Shown in pieces: positions 1-8,295 of a stretch of 64,000 nucleotides of DNA. A program made the translations under genes and the position numbers. Source of the DNA: Phycisphaerae bacterium (lineage in GTDB: Bacteria; Planctomycetota; Phycisphaerae; UBA1845; CAIVHJ01); contig JAJVHX010000013.1 of NCBI GenBank assembly GCA_022072405.1, positions 104,769 to 168,768 of the forward strand, written 5' to 3'. The notes below the pieces were generated by a model. It made no database searches. It had not been told where the DNA came from and worked only from the letters and a program-made list of their open reading frames with translations. Positions within the stretch are counted from its first letter, which is position 1. Each line of letters opens with the position of its first letter.

Positions 1-1
1 T

Positions 2-1255
2 TACCGGGATGCGACGGCCCATCATCTGTCGGCTCGGCTGGCGGATGTGGAAGGCGATCACCAGGGCGCGCTGGCCCATTATGAAGCGGCGGCGCAGAAT
101 GATCCGGGCAATACGCGGTTTCAGGAAGATCTGGACAATGCCCGCATACTCTTGCGCAGCGATGCGCAGGTGCTCAACACCGGTCTGCAACTGGTGCGCG
201 ATCGCAATGAGGCACTGCGCGGTATCCGCCTGCTGCTGAGCCTGGCTGATCGCACCGACGGCAGCAAATCTGATATTTATCAGTCAATAGCCAAGGGTTT
301 CAACACCCTCGACTTGCCGGTGCAGGAAATGGGCGCCCTGGGCGAAATTGTTGACGATCCGGAAGCGACCACCGAAGACCTGCAGACGCTCGAAAGCGCC
401 ATGCAGGAATTTATCAACAATAATGAGCCGGTCGGGTTGGCCTATTCGATTCTCGGCCGCACCCAGCAGCGCCTCGGCAAGTTCCAGGAAGCTCTGCAAT
501 CGCTCGAAAAGGCCAGCGATATCGTGCAGGCGGCAGGTTTGACTGAAAATCCCTACATCACCGAAGAAGCCAATATCTACGCCAGCTATGGGCAGCAAAA
601 ACTGGCGGAAGGGCAGTACACCACGGCGGTACAGTATTTCGAAGAAGCCAAAGCGCTCGATCCGACCAATGAGGATATCAAATTTGGTCTGGCAGCGGTG
701 AAGGTGCAGCTAGCCAAGGATTACATTAATAAGGGGCTGGATCTCAAAGCCCGCTCCATGCTGGGCCAAGCCACGGCGCTGCTGGGTGATGATGAAAGCC
801 TCGACAAAGAAATCGGCCAGGCTTATTACCGACTCGGTCTGCGGGCCCGAGCCAAAGGCATGGACGAAACCGCCACCCTCGATTTCGAACGGGCTTACGA
901 CCGCGATCCGAAGATCAGCGGTCTGAAGCAGGACCTCGCCGACCTCTACGTGGGCAGCGCCAACGAAATTCTCAGCACGGTGGGCGACATCTCCGAACTG
1001 GACAAGGGCGATTTTGAGGATCTGGTCGACTATTATCAGAAAGCTTTTGACCTGTTCAGCACCCGCTCCGATTACCGCCAGCAACTGGGCTGGGCGCTGG
1101 ATGAATATGGCCAGAAACTGATGAATACCTACGAAAAATATGGCGAAGCGGTCGACGTGCTCAAGCGGGCCACCGAACTCTATCCCGACAACCCCGACTA
1201 CCAGGCCCACTACCAACAGGCTCTTCAGCTCCACCTCGACAACCCGGATCAGTAG
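2..1255 (+). CDS. TPR-repeat protein, 5' end outside the window
   Basis: The frame is open from base 2, so the gene begins upstream of the window and only its last 417 residues are visible. The protein is made of helical tetratricopeptide repeats. Clear units include one with LGRTQQRLGKFQEALQSLEKA and one with GQYTTAVQYFEEAKALDPTN. TPRs are protein-protein interaction scaffolds. No catalytic motif or membrane segment is seen in the visible part. It faces the convergent HEAT-repeat gene that ends at 1336. The partner and role are unknown; the TPR assignment is secure. Confidence 0.85.
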   Translation, partial: YRDATAHHLSARLADVEGDHQGALAHYEAAAQNDPGNTRFQEDLDNARILLRSDAQVLNTGLQLVRDRNEALRGIRLLLSLADRTDGSKSDIYQSIAKGFNTLDLPVQEMGALGEIVDDPEATTEDLQTLESAMQEFINNNEPVGLAYSILGRTQQRLGKFQEALQSLEKASDIVQAAGLTENPYITEEANIYASYGQQKLAEGQYTTAVQYFEEAKALDPTNEDIKFGLAAVKVQLAKDYINKGLDLKARSMLGQATALLGDDESLDKEIGQAYYRLGLRARAKGMDETATLDFERAYDRDPKISGLKQDLADLYVGSANEILSTVGDISELDKGDFEDLVDYYQKAFDLFSTRSDYRQQLGWALDEYGQKLMNTYEKYGEAVDVLKRATELYPDNPDYQAHYQQALQLHLDNPDQ

Positions 1256-1335
1256 GCGAATAGAAGTAAGCGCCAACCTGAAAGACGCGCGGTTTCAAGC
1301 CGGCGGTTCCTTAGGACCGCAGATTCCCCTGTTGA

Positions 1336-3075
1336 TCAGATAGAAGTTACCCATTGATGGCGGTTGGGGTTGAAATGAACGGTCCAGCGGAAGATAGACC
1401 ACCAGCGGTGGAGTTGTTTGAATTCGTCGGTGCGGGTGGGCGGGTCGCTCGTCCAGAGGATGAGTGGTGCGTCGGGCAGGTAACGCTGCACTATTTCGGC
1501 GAAAAAGCAGTCGTGCAGCAAGCGATCCTGCTCCACGGGAGTCATCTCCAACAGCAGGTCTATCGGGGTCGAATCACCACTGTGCAGCAGGGCGGTATAA
1601 ATGGCCAGGCGGGGGAAGTTTTCATTGATCAGAAACAGCTCGAGTTCGTCGCGCACCTCTTCACCCAATGCCAACTGGGCACAGAGATAATAACCGCGTG
1701 GCAGCCAGTCGGGTTCGGCATGGGGATTGACCGTCAGCAGCCGGGTTCGCTCCATCAGCCACTCCCGAAGTGTCAGCTCATCCGCAACCACCTCATCACC
1801 CTGGCCCGCCAAAGCCAGCGCGAGCGCCGCAGCTCCGCGGGCCGGGCGCTCCACGGCGAAAAATTCGCTGCGCAATCGTCTGGTAATTTCCGGATCGTTC
1901 AATTGGGCCAACTCGATGGCGGCTAGATCGCGCACCACATCGGATTCGCTGGTCAGTAAATTGAGCAGCGCTCCACCCCCGGCTTCGGTATCCAGCCGCG
2001 CCGCCGCCCGCGCCGCCATCCAGCGTAACATCGGCTGATCGCGATAGCCTTCCGCCACCTCCAGCATCAACGGCAACGACTCCCGATCCCCTAGCCGGGC
2101 GAGTCCCCACAACGCCCACCCTGCCAATTCATAGTTTTTTTGGGATAACGCCTTATTAACATATGGTGATAAATCCTGAAAATAATCCCACTGTAAATTC
2201 CATCCCAATGTATCAAATACGATGTCTTCAATGGCATTGATTTGGAGGTCATGATCATTATCCGAAAGGTCTCGAATAATCTCAGAATAATCCGTGGGAA
2301 AGCATTTATTCCTGTGGTCCCTGAGTTTCGTATCAGGCAATTTTATTAACCATAGGCGCGCCATAGCTTCCTTTTGAATTTCTGTGTTCTCATCATTCTC
2401 TGCTACGGGATATAACAATCTATCACGTTGCAGTGTGAGGCAGATGGAAGCGGTTTCGACGGCGGCGAGGCGGACCTGCGGATCGGCATCAGCCAGCAGT
2501 ACGATGACGCGGTCAGTGATCCAGGATTCAAGCATCGGGCCGAGTCGGGACATCTGCTGCAGGGCGGCGATACGAATAGCGGGATCGTCGGATCGGGAGC
2601 GGATGAGCAGTTGTCGCGCCTGGCGGGCGGGCAGTTGATCTTTCATTCGCCAGCCGGGCGACTCCTGCAGGATCGCCACCAGGTCGCTGAATAATTCGTC
2701 GTCCGCTTCGTCCAGCCGCTGGTCCAGCCGCGTGACCATTTCCGGCAGATGATGCACCAGCCAGTGGCCGATCTGGATCAGCAACGTTTCTTCCGCCAGC
2801 GTGGCGTGGGGCAGCAACTGTATAAGACCTGCTTCCAGATCGGGCGGTAATCCGGGATTGGCCAGTGCCATCGGAGCGAGCTGATTCAGGGCGGCAATCT
2901 GTTCCGGGCGTGTGCCTCGGTGCAACTGTCGCAGGTAATACCAGGTTTTTGCGGCTGGAAAACTGACGACCCCGCCGATCACGCCGGTCATCGCCACCAG
3001 AATGAACAAGAGCAGTCGCTGCTTGAAACGACGCACGGTGCGGGAGGGCTGATAGCGTGGAACTTTAATGGCCAT
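1336..3075 (-). CDS. Membrane-anchored HEAT-repeat protein
   Basis: A basic N-terminus is followed by one hydrophobic segment (about residues 22-42), then about 520 residues of helical HEAT-like repeats such as DADPQVRLAAVETASICL. It is probably a cell-surface or periplasmic scaffold held by one transmembrane helix. The ATG at 3075 (MAIKVP) is preferred over an in-frame TTG at 3081. No Shine-Dalgarno is seen because a mobile element (3086-3175) sits just upstream of the start. Bases 2125-2430 within the gene are about 60% A+T against 35-40% on either side, which suggests a recombined block. Function is unknown. Confidence 0.8.
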   Translation of the reverse strand: MAIKVPRYQPSRTVRRFKQRLLLFILVAMTGVIGGVVSFPAAKTWYYLRQLHRGTRPEQIAALNQLAPMALANPGLPPDLEAGLIQLLPHATLAEETLLIQIGHWLVHHLPEMVTRLDQRLDEADDELFSDLVAILQESPGWRMKDQLPARQARQLLIRSRSDDPAIRIAALQQMSRLGPMLESWITDRVIVLLADADPQVRLAAVETASICLTLQRDRLLYPVAENDENTEIQKEAMARLWLIKLPDTKLRDHRNKCFPTDYSEIIRDLSDNDHDLQINAIEDIVFDTLGWNLQWDYFQDLSPYVNKALSQKNYELAGWALWGLARLGDRESLPLMLEVAEGYRDQPMLRWMAARAAARLDTEAGGGALLNLLTSESDVVRDLAAIELAQLNDPEITRRLRSEFFAVERPARGAAALALALAGQGDEVVADELTLREWLMERTRLLTVNPHAEPDWLPRGYYLCAQLALGEEVRDELELFLINENFPRLAIYTALLHSGDSTPIDLLLEMTPVEQDRLLHDCFFAEIVQRYLPDAPLILWTSDPPTRTDEFKQLHRWWSIFRWTVHFNPNRHQWVTSI

Positions 3076-3085
3076 GAGCAACTCA

Positions 3086-3175
3086 GATACTGGTATCGTT
3101 TGAACTAAAATTCAAACACACGCTGTAGAAGACCGCTCTCTTACGGTCGCGGCTCGGTGAAACGATACCAGTGCC
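3086..3175 (+). mobile_element. MITE-like element, copy A
   Basis: A 90-bp element has ends GATACTGG/CCAGTGCC and a perfect 13-bp inverted repeat (ACTGGTATCGTTT at 3089-3101, its complement at 3160-3172). It is flanked by the 8-bp direct repeat GCAACTCA (3078-3085 and 3176-3183). Inside are a GTTTGAA/TTCAAAC hairpin and the block GACCGCTCTCTTACGGTC followed by GCGGCTCGG. It has no coding capacity, so it would depend on a transposase elsewhere. It lies between divergent genes and touches the start of the HEAT gene. Confidence 0.85.
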
Positions 3176-3259
3176 GCAACTCACATCCGGTTTGCCAAAC
3201 ACTCTGCCAACCGGCACAATAACGCAAGTCGACCCGTCAACCAAGTCCTGAGTTCAGCC

Positions 3260-4423
3260 ATGGCCCAAGCCCCGGTCAGTTTTATCCTGGCTACTTACAA
3301 TCGAGCTGCCGTGGTGGCGGAAACACTGTGCCAACTGGTGAAGCAGGGATTTTCGCCCGCAGAGTATGACACCTGGGTCGTGGACAACTGCTCTGCGGAT
3401 GACACTTTGACGCGCCTCCGCGCTGAACATCCCGCCGTCAAGCTGCTGCCGTTACGCCAGAACAGGGGCAGTTGCGCCAAAGCACTCGCCGTCCTGCAGG
3501 TCACCACGCCGTATGTAATTTTTCTGGATGATGATTCCTGGCCCGATTCCGCCTCGGTTACCCGGATGGTGGAATATTTCTACGAACAGCCGAAACTGGG
3601 TGCGGCAGGGTTTATGGTCAATCTTCCAGACGGTTCGCAGGAAAGTTCAGCCCTGCCCAATGTGTTCGTCGGCTGTGGTGTGGGTTTCCGAACGGAGTGT
3701 CTGCGGGAGGTGGGCAATCTCGACCTCAGCTATTTCATGCAGGCAGAGGAGTATGATCTGAGTTTTCGATTGGTGGCGGCGGGGTATGAAGTCCGCAATT
3801 TTACTGATTTGAAGGTTCGACATGAAAAAACGGCGACGACACGCTCCAGTGACCGGCGGCTTTTTTATGACGTGCGGAATAACGAGACGCTGGCGCTGAC
3901 TTATCTGCCGGAACCCTGGCTGACCTGGTATCGCCAGGATTGGCAGCAGCGTTATCGCTGGCTGGCGGAGGATGAGCAGTTGTTGGCGAGTTATCGAACC
4001 GGTCGGCGGGCGGGTTGGCGGCGGGGTTGGTGGCGACGCTTCACCCGGCCGAAGGCACAGCTCCGCCCGTCGGCGATGAATACACTATTCGGCATTGAGC
4101 TGTTAAATGAACAGTTCGCGAAGTTGAAACATCTGGGGACGGATGGCATCCTGCTGGCGGATTTGGGTAAAAATATTTATGCCTATTACCAGGCGGCGAG
4201 GCAGGCGGGGGTGCGGGTGGCGGCGGTCACTGATGATCGCTTTGCCCGGGCGGGGCGCAGTTATCGCGGCTGCCCGATCGTCTCCCTGTCGGAGGGGCTG
4301 CAGTTGCCCATATCGGCGGTGGTGATCAGCAATTCGTCCCCGGTCCATGCGAGACTGAGACAGCAGTGGCTGATTTTCAATACCCGGCTGCCGGTACACC
4401 GCTGGTTCAGCGATTTTGGCTGA
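3260..4423 (+). CDS. Family 2 glycosyltransferase with extra C-terminal domain
   Basis: The N-terminal half is a GT-A fold family 2 glycosyltransferase: the opening strand is SFILATYNRA, the nucleotide-sugar/metal site is the DDD at residues 90-92, and an acidic QAEEYDLSFRL segment acts as the acceptor/base region. Such enzymes transfer a sugar from a nucleotide donor to a glycan or lipid. After a basic tryptophan-rich linker (about 240-265) comes about 115 residues that look like a Rossmann-type nucleotide-binding fold (GTDGILLADLGKNIYAYYQAA). Start ATG at 3260. It appears monocistronic. Donor and acceptor cannot be told from sequence. Confidence 0.85.
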   Translation: MAQAPVSFILATYNRAAVVAETLCQLVKQGFSPAEYDTWVVDNCSADDTLTRLRAEHPAVKLLPLRQNRGSCAKALAVLQVTTPYVIFLDDDSWPDSASVTRMVEYFYEQPKLGAAGFMVNLPDGSQESSALPNVFVGCGVGFRTECLREVGNLDLSYFMQAEEYDLSFRLVAAGYEVRNFTDLKVRHEKTATTRSSDRRLFYDVRNNETLALTYLPEPWLTWYRQDWQQRYRWLAEDEQLLASYRTGRRAGWRRGWWRRFTRPKAQLRPSAMNTLFGIELLNEQFAKLKHLGTDGILLADLGKNIYAYYQAARQAGVRVAAVTDDRFARAGRSYRGCPIVSLSEGLQLPISAVVISNSSPVHARLRQQWLIFNTRLPVHRWFSDFG

Positions 4424-4528
4424 GTTTATGGGGCGGATTCGTTATAATACGTTTCCAGTGGAGAGGTCGCATCCCAGGCCGGGGATGATGGGTATCAATT
4501 CAAGTAGCCTGTTTTTCAGGAATCATAC

Positions 4529-5590
4529 ATGAGTCAATCATTTCTCAAGATCGTCATGCCGGTGGTGCTGGGACTGGGTCTTGCAGTGGGGACACTCCAC
4601 GCACAGGAGCCCGATGATAACCACGACAGCAACGCACCCTCGACCGAGCGGAGCGGCGGGAATGGATTTTTCAGCGAGAAAACCTGGCAGGCGATGCTCA
4701 AGCGCGGTGCCTTCGAAATGGCGGAGGACCTGGACCTCGAAGATGCGCAGTATGAGCAGCTGCAGCAGACGATGTACGATCGCTGGTTGCCGTTTTATCG
4801 GGAACACAATGAGGAGTTCGGCCCGGTGGTGGATCGGATGATGCAGGCCATGTGGGATCCGGACCTGCCCAGCAACGAAGAGGCGGCGATCTGGGCCAAG
4901 GACGCACTACGCCTGCTGGAAGTTTTCAGCGCCGAGGTGGAGAAGGGCAACGCCGACATCGCCAGGATGTTGACCCCTGAGCAGGTCAAAAAATTCCGTA
5001 AGAACGCGTTGGAGTTTACCGCCGGGCTGGGCATGGCCAAGGTTGAATTTCAGAAAATGGCGGACGGCCACCTCGATCAGACCATGTGGGTGAAATTCCG
5101 GGGAAACCGGGCTGATCGCCGCGAACGCTACCGCCAGGCCCGCGAACGCCGGCAGATGGACAGCATCATGAAGTCACCGGAGATGCAGGCGATCTTCATC
5201 GGCGGCTGGGAACAGTATGTACTCAATTTCATTGCCCGCTACAGTCTGGATGCGGCTCAGTCCGGGGCAGCCCAGAGCATATTACGCGATGTGAAGCAGC
5301 GGGCGGAAACTTACCTCAAGAGCAAAGCCGCTGAATTCGGTGCCACCATGGACCAGTTGGCTCAGATGACTGCGGACGAACGCACCACCTTCATGAATGA
5401 GCATGAGGAAGTGCTCAAGCCGATTCGCGAGTTGTTCAGCGAATTGCAACGCCGCCTGGAAACCATTCCCACCGACGCCCAGCGGACCAAGGCAGCCATG
5501 CAAGCTCCGCCCGCCATCGCCCAGCCGGAACCACCCGCGCAACCTGCCAGCGATCCGGCGGATACCAAGGAGAAGGACGATCATCCCTGA
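4529..5590 (+). CDS. Secreted protein of unknown function, helical
   Basis: The 353-residue product starts with a Sec signal peptide (hydrophobic VMPVVLGLGLAVGTLHA, cleavage likely after AHA/HAQ). The rest is mostly charged helix and contains segments such as LEDAQYEQLQQ and LTPEQVKKFRK, the kind of LTxEQ motif seen in periplasmic Spy/CpxP-like proteins, but similarity is only suggestive. The tail is rich in Pro and Ala. AGGA lies just upstream of the ATG. The stop TGA (5588-5590) is one base from the proposed TTG start of the endonuclease V gene, so the two are probably co-transcribed. Function is not recognised. Confidence 0.75.
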   Translation: MSQSFLKIVMPVVLGLGLAVGTLHAQEPDDNHDSNAPSTERSGGNGFFSEKTWQAMLKRGAFEMAEDLDLEDAQYEQLQQTMYDRWLPFYREHNEEFGPVVDRMMQAMWDPDLPSNEEAAIWAKDALRLLEVFSAEVEKGNADIARMLTPEQVKKFRKNALEFTAGLGMAKVEFQKMADGHLDQTMWVKFRGNRADRRERYRQARERRQMDSIMKSPEMQAIFIGGWEQYVLNFIARYSLDAAQSGAAQSILRDVKQRAETYLKSKAAEFGATMDQLAQMTADERTTFMNEHEEVLKPIRELFSELQRRLETIPTDAQRTKAAMQAPPAIAQPEPPAQPASDPADTKEKDDHP

Positions 5591-5591
5591 G

Positions 5592-6254
5592 TTGCACTCC
5601 TGGGAGCTGACGCCCTCACAGGCGATCGATCTGCAGCGGACCCTCGCCCTGCAGATTCGCACCCAACCCGAATTGCGGATCAATCAGATTCGCACCATTG
5701 CCGGGGCGGATTGTGCTTTCGACACCACCGGCCGGATCGGCTATGCAGGGGTTATTGTCTATTCCTATCCACAGCTGGAAGAATTGCAGCGGGTCGGGCG
5801 GCAGGGCCAGGTGGCCTTTCCATATATTCCCGGGTTGTTGAGTTTTCGCGAGGCACCGCTATTGTTGCAGGCTTTTGATAAGCTGGAGCAGTTACCCGAC
5901 GTGATCATTCTCGATGGTCAGGGAATCGCTCATCCGCGACGCTTCGGCATCGCCTGCCATATCGGTCTGCTGCTGGATCGCCCGACCATCGGTTGTGCTA
6001 AATCGCGACTGGTGGGGGATCATGCGGAACCGGACCAGAAACCGGGCAGCATGACACCATTGATGCACGGTGATGAACAGGTCGGTTGTGTATTACGCAC
6101 CCGCCGGAACACCAAACCGATTTATCTCTCCGTGGGTCATCGCCTCGATCTGCTCACTGCGACCACACTGATCATGCAGTGTGTTGACGGCTACCGCATC
6201 CCCAAACCCACCCGTCAGGCCGATCGCTACGTCGCCGAAATGAAGCGACGATAA
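5592..6254 (+). CDS. nfi: Endonuclease V (deoxyinosine 3' endonuclease)
   Basis: Endonuclease V nicks DNA one base 3' of deoxyinosine to start repair of deaminated adenine. The predicted 220 residues match the usual size (about 223 in E. coli). Catalytic positions are visible: D40 (GADCAF), E87 in PYIPGLLSFRE, D108 (ILDGQG) and K137 (GCAKSRL), spaced as in the family. The wedge motif is PYIP. The start is taken as TTG at 5592, directly after the previous stop and about 12 bases after AAGGAGAAGG. The frame is open further upstream but that stretch lies inside the preceding gene and does not look like this family. Confidence 0.92.
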   Translation: MHSWELTPSQAIDLQRTLALQIRTQPELRINQIRTIAGADCAFDTTGRIGYAGVIVYSYPQLEELQRVGRQGQVAFPYIPGLLSFREAPLLLQAFDKLEQLPDVIILDGQGIAHPRRFGIACHIGLLLDRPTIGCAKSRLVGDHAEPDQKPGSMTPLMHGDEQVGCVLRTRRNTKPIYLSVGHRLDLLTATTLIMQCVDGYRIPKPTRQADRYVAEMKRR

Positions 6255-6267
6255 AACGCCCGTGCAA

Positions 6268-7176
6268 TTATTTACCTTTGTCTCCGCGTCGGGTGTTGTA
6301 GGCTTCAATCTCTTTGCTCACTTCAACGAGCAGTTCTTCCGCCTGTTTTTTGCGTTCGTCGGTGATCTCCGCCATTTTCAATAAGAGATCCAGTTGTTCT
6401 TTAGCAGCCAGCAGGCGCTTTTCGTAATTTTTCGATTTGTCGGAGGCTTCCTTTCGGCTTTCAAAATGGGCCAGCGCCCCGTTATAGCGCGCTTCGCTCA
6501 CCGCCGCCGGATCCTTCGAGGTGGTATATGCCTGCTCGTAATATTTGACCGCGCTGCTGAATTTTTCCTGTTCGACATAATGGTCGCCCATGGCCAGGTA
6601 GGCTTCGGTCAGGTAACCCTTCTGATTATCCGGGTCGGCCTTTTCCACTGCTTTGATATACTTGCGCGCCAGGCTGTCATTGCCGGCGTTGGCATAGACA
6701 CCGGCCAGCAGCCCGCCGGTTTCCAGATCGGTGGGATCGGCCTCGAACTTGGCCTGCAACTGCACCAGTTCGTTATTCACCTTGATATACTGTTGCATTT
6801 TCTCGGTCAGATATTTGGCATTGGGGGCGCCGCGAATTTTGCCCAGCACTTTGCCCTTGCCGTCGGCGAAGATAATAGTGGGGTAGGCCCGAATGTTGTA
6901 TTTTTTCTGCAGGCCCTCTTCCTTGTCGCAATCCACCTTGACCGGGACCAACTGTCCCGACAGCTCGATCACCTTGGCATCCCTGTAGGCCCCGGCATCG
7001 AGACGTTTGCAAGCCCCTCACCACTCGGTGTAGAAATCGATCATCATCAACCGGCCGGTATCCTGAGCCTGCCGCTTAGCGGTGGCGAACGAATCGGCCC
7101 ATTGAATCTCCGCCGCCTGCCCCACGGGAGCCAGCAGCAGGACGATCAGAGCGTTGAGCATCGGGTGACGCGACAT
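6268..7176 (-). CDS. Thioredoxin-like TPR protein with in-frame TGA at the redox site (candidate selenoprotein)
   Basis: Read through one TGA (7018-7020), the frame gives a 302-residue secreted protein: signal peptide (MLNALIVLLLAPVGQAA), thioredoxin fold, then TPR-like helices. The TGA is codon 53 and falls exactly where the first Cys of a WCxxCK motif belongs: DFYTEW-TGA-GACK. The cis-proline loop is RAYPTIIF. Both halves are intact and in the same frame, and a 9-bp stem follows the TGA (6964-7002). This suggests selenocysteine (UxxC). A nonsense mutation or base error remains possible. The ATG at 7176 follows GGAGGAAG. The gene starts inside the end of the upstream hydrolase gene (101-bp overlap). 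Confidence 0.75.
6964..7002 (-). promoter_or_regulatory. Candidate bacterial SECIS hairpin downstream of the TGA
   Basis: Starting 16 nt after the in-frame TGA, CUCGAUGCC pairs with GGUGAUCGAG (nine pairs, one G-U, one bulged G). An inner GGC/GCC step closes a loop CUACAGGGAU about 30 nt after the TGA. Bacterial SECIS loops usually lie 16-37 nt after UGA and carry G near the start of the loop. Position fits; loop sequence fits only loosely. Confidence 0.45.
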
Positions 7177-7963
7177 GTGCTTCCTCCGCAGTGAGTGGTA
7201 TGGCCGAATCATCAATCGCCAGACAGGGGGCAATATAGCGGCGGTTCCAGCCGTAGGCGAGCATGCTCAGGTGGGTTCCCCAGTGGCCGGTCCAGAACAT
7301 ATCCCGGTTCCACGCCACCTGCCGTAGTCGATCCCGCTGGCGGCTGTCCGCGATGGCCTGTTCGATATTAAATCCGTTTCGGCCGGCGGATTCAACAAAT
7401 TTTCGATCCATCGTGCCGAACTGCCGCGTTCCCCAGCCCAGCATGAAACCATCCGACGGACAATGGAAATTAACGATGTGACCCGTCACCCGACGCAGTG
7501 CCGGTTGCAGATCATAATCCGGGCTGATGGCTGCCTGGCAGAGCACAATATTCCGCAGGTGGATATCTTCCGGCAGCGCTTCGGCGATAAACAAAACCAT
7601 CGCTCCGCCACCCGAATAGCCCACCAGGTCGATCGGCTGATGCGGATGGTTTTTTCGATATTCGATAATTTCAGCGGCGAATTCCGCCGCCAGCGCCCGG
7701 TTGCGTTCGATCTCCTGCAGGTTGCGAAACATGCCCCAGGCCCGGAACCAGCGATCATTCACGCGAATCGCCCGATCGACACCGGCATCGCGAAACGCCC
7801 GGTAGGCGGGATAGATTTCCGGCACCCAGCCCGACACGCCCGGCATCATCCACACCATGCCGCGCTGTAATTCCTGCGATGTGGGGGGCTGCGGCTGCCA
7901 GCAACCGGTCATGGCCAATCCGACCATCGCCATTAGCAGCAGATATTTTCGCCCTGATTCCAT
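7076..7963 (-). CDS. Lipoprotein alpha/beta-hydrolase
   Basis: The start is probably MESGRKY at 7963 (an upstream ATG at 7996 is possible). A hydrophobic segment ending in the lipobox MTGC predicts export and lipidation. The nucleophile elbow GYSGGG supplies the Ser; likely Asp is in PSDGFM and likely His in GHWGTHLSM. It is therefore a membrane-tethered serine hydrolase (esterase/lipase-like) of unknown substrate. The last 34 codons overlap the signal peptide region of the thioredoxin-like gene in a different frame, which couples the two genes. Confidence 0.8.
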   Translation of the reverse strand: MESGRKYLLLMAMVGLAMTGCWQPQPPTSQELQRGMVWMMPGVSGWVPEIYPAYRAFRDAGVDRAIRVNDRWFRAWGMFRNLQEIERNRALAAEFAAEIIEYRKNHPHQPIDLVGYSGGGAMVLFIAEALPEDIHLRNIVLCQAAISPDYDLQPALRRVTGHIVNFHCPSDGFMLGWGTRQFGTMDRKFVESAGRNGFNIEQAIADSRQRDRLRQVAWNRDMFWTGHWGTHLSMLAYGWNRRYIAPCLAIDDSAIPLTAEEAHVASPDAQRSDRPAAGSRGAGGGDSMGRFVRHR

Positions 7964-8094
7964 GACAGCACGATACCCGCTCCGATGATACAGCACAATG
8001 TAATATGGGCATAAGATAATGCTCGACTTACCAACGTAAAGAATAACACTTCACCCGGTTGATCCGACCATCGATAATCGGGCATGGCTTCATC

Positions 8095-8170
8095 TTAAGG
8101 TTGGGTGTGCTTGCACACCATCCCGAATTCCGCAGCGAACAAGAAAGGGTAGGCAAGCCCACCCTACGGG
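8095..8170 (+). repeat. Dispersed inverted repeat, family 2, copy 1
   Basis: GGGTGTGCTTGCACACC and GGTAGGCAAGCCCACCCTAC flank a centre with AATTCCGCAG. Related copies lie at about 9267-9331 and 9820-9893. The ends are imperfect inverted repeats. It lies in the 300-bp gap between the hydrolase and the next lipoprotein gene, where no gene is seen. Confidence 0.7.
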
Positions 8171-8295
8171 GCTATGCTTCTCACACGCTTTCTAAATTTA
8201 ACAAACCCTAAATACTACCTTGATTGATTCTTGCAATGTAGATTGATATGGTCTTAGGTGAATTTACCCCCACCTGATGCAAGGAACAGAATACC

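Noticed and set aside
4430..4528. TATAAT box upstream of the secreted protein at 4529
   Set aside because: A TATAAT is present at 4444, but no convincing -35 at the right distance.
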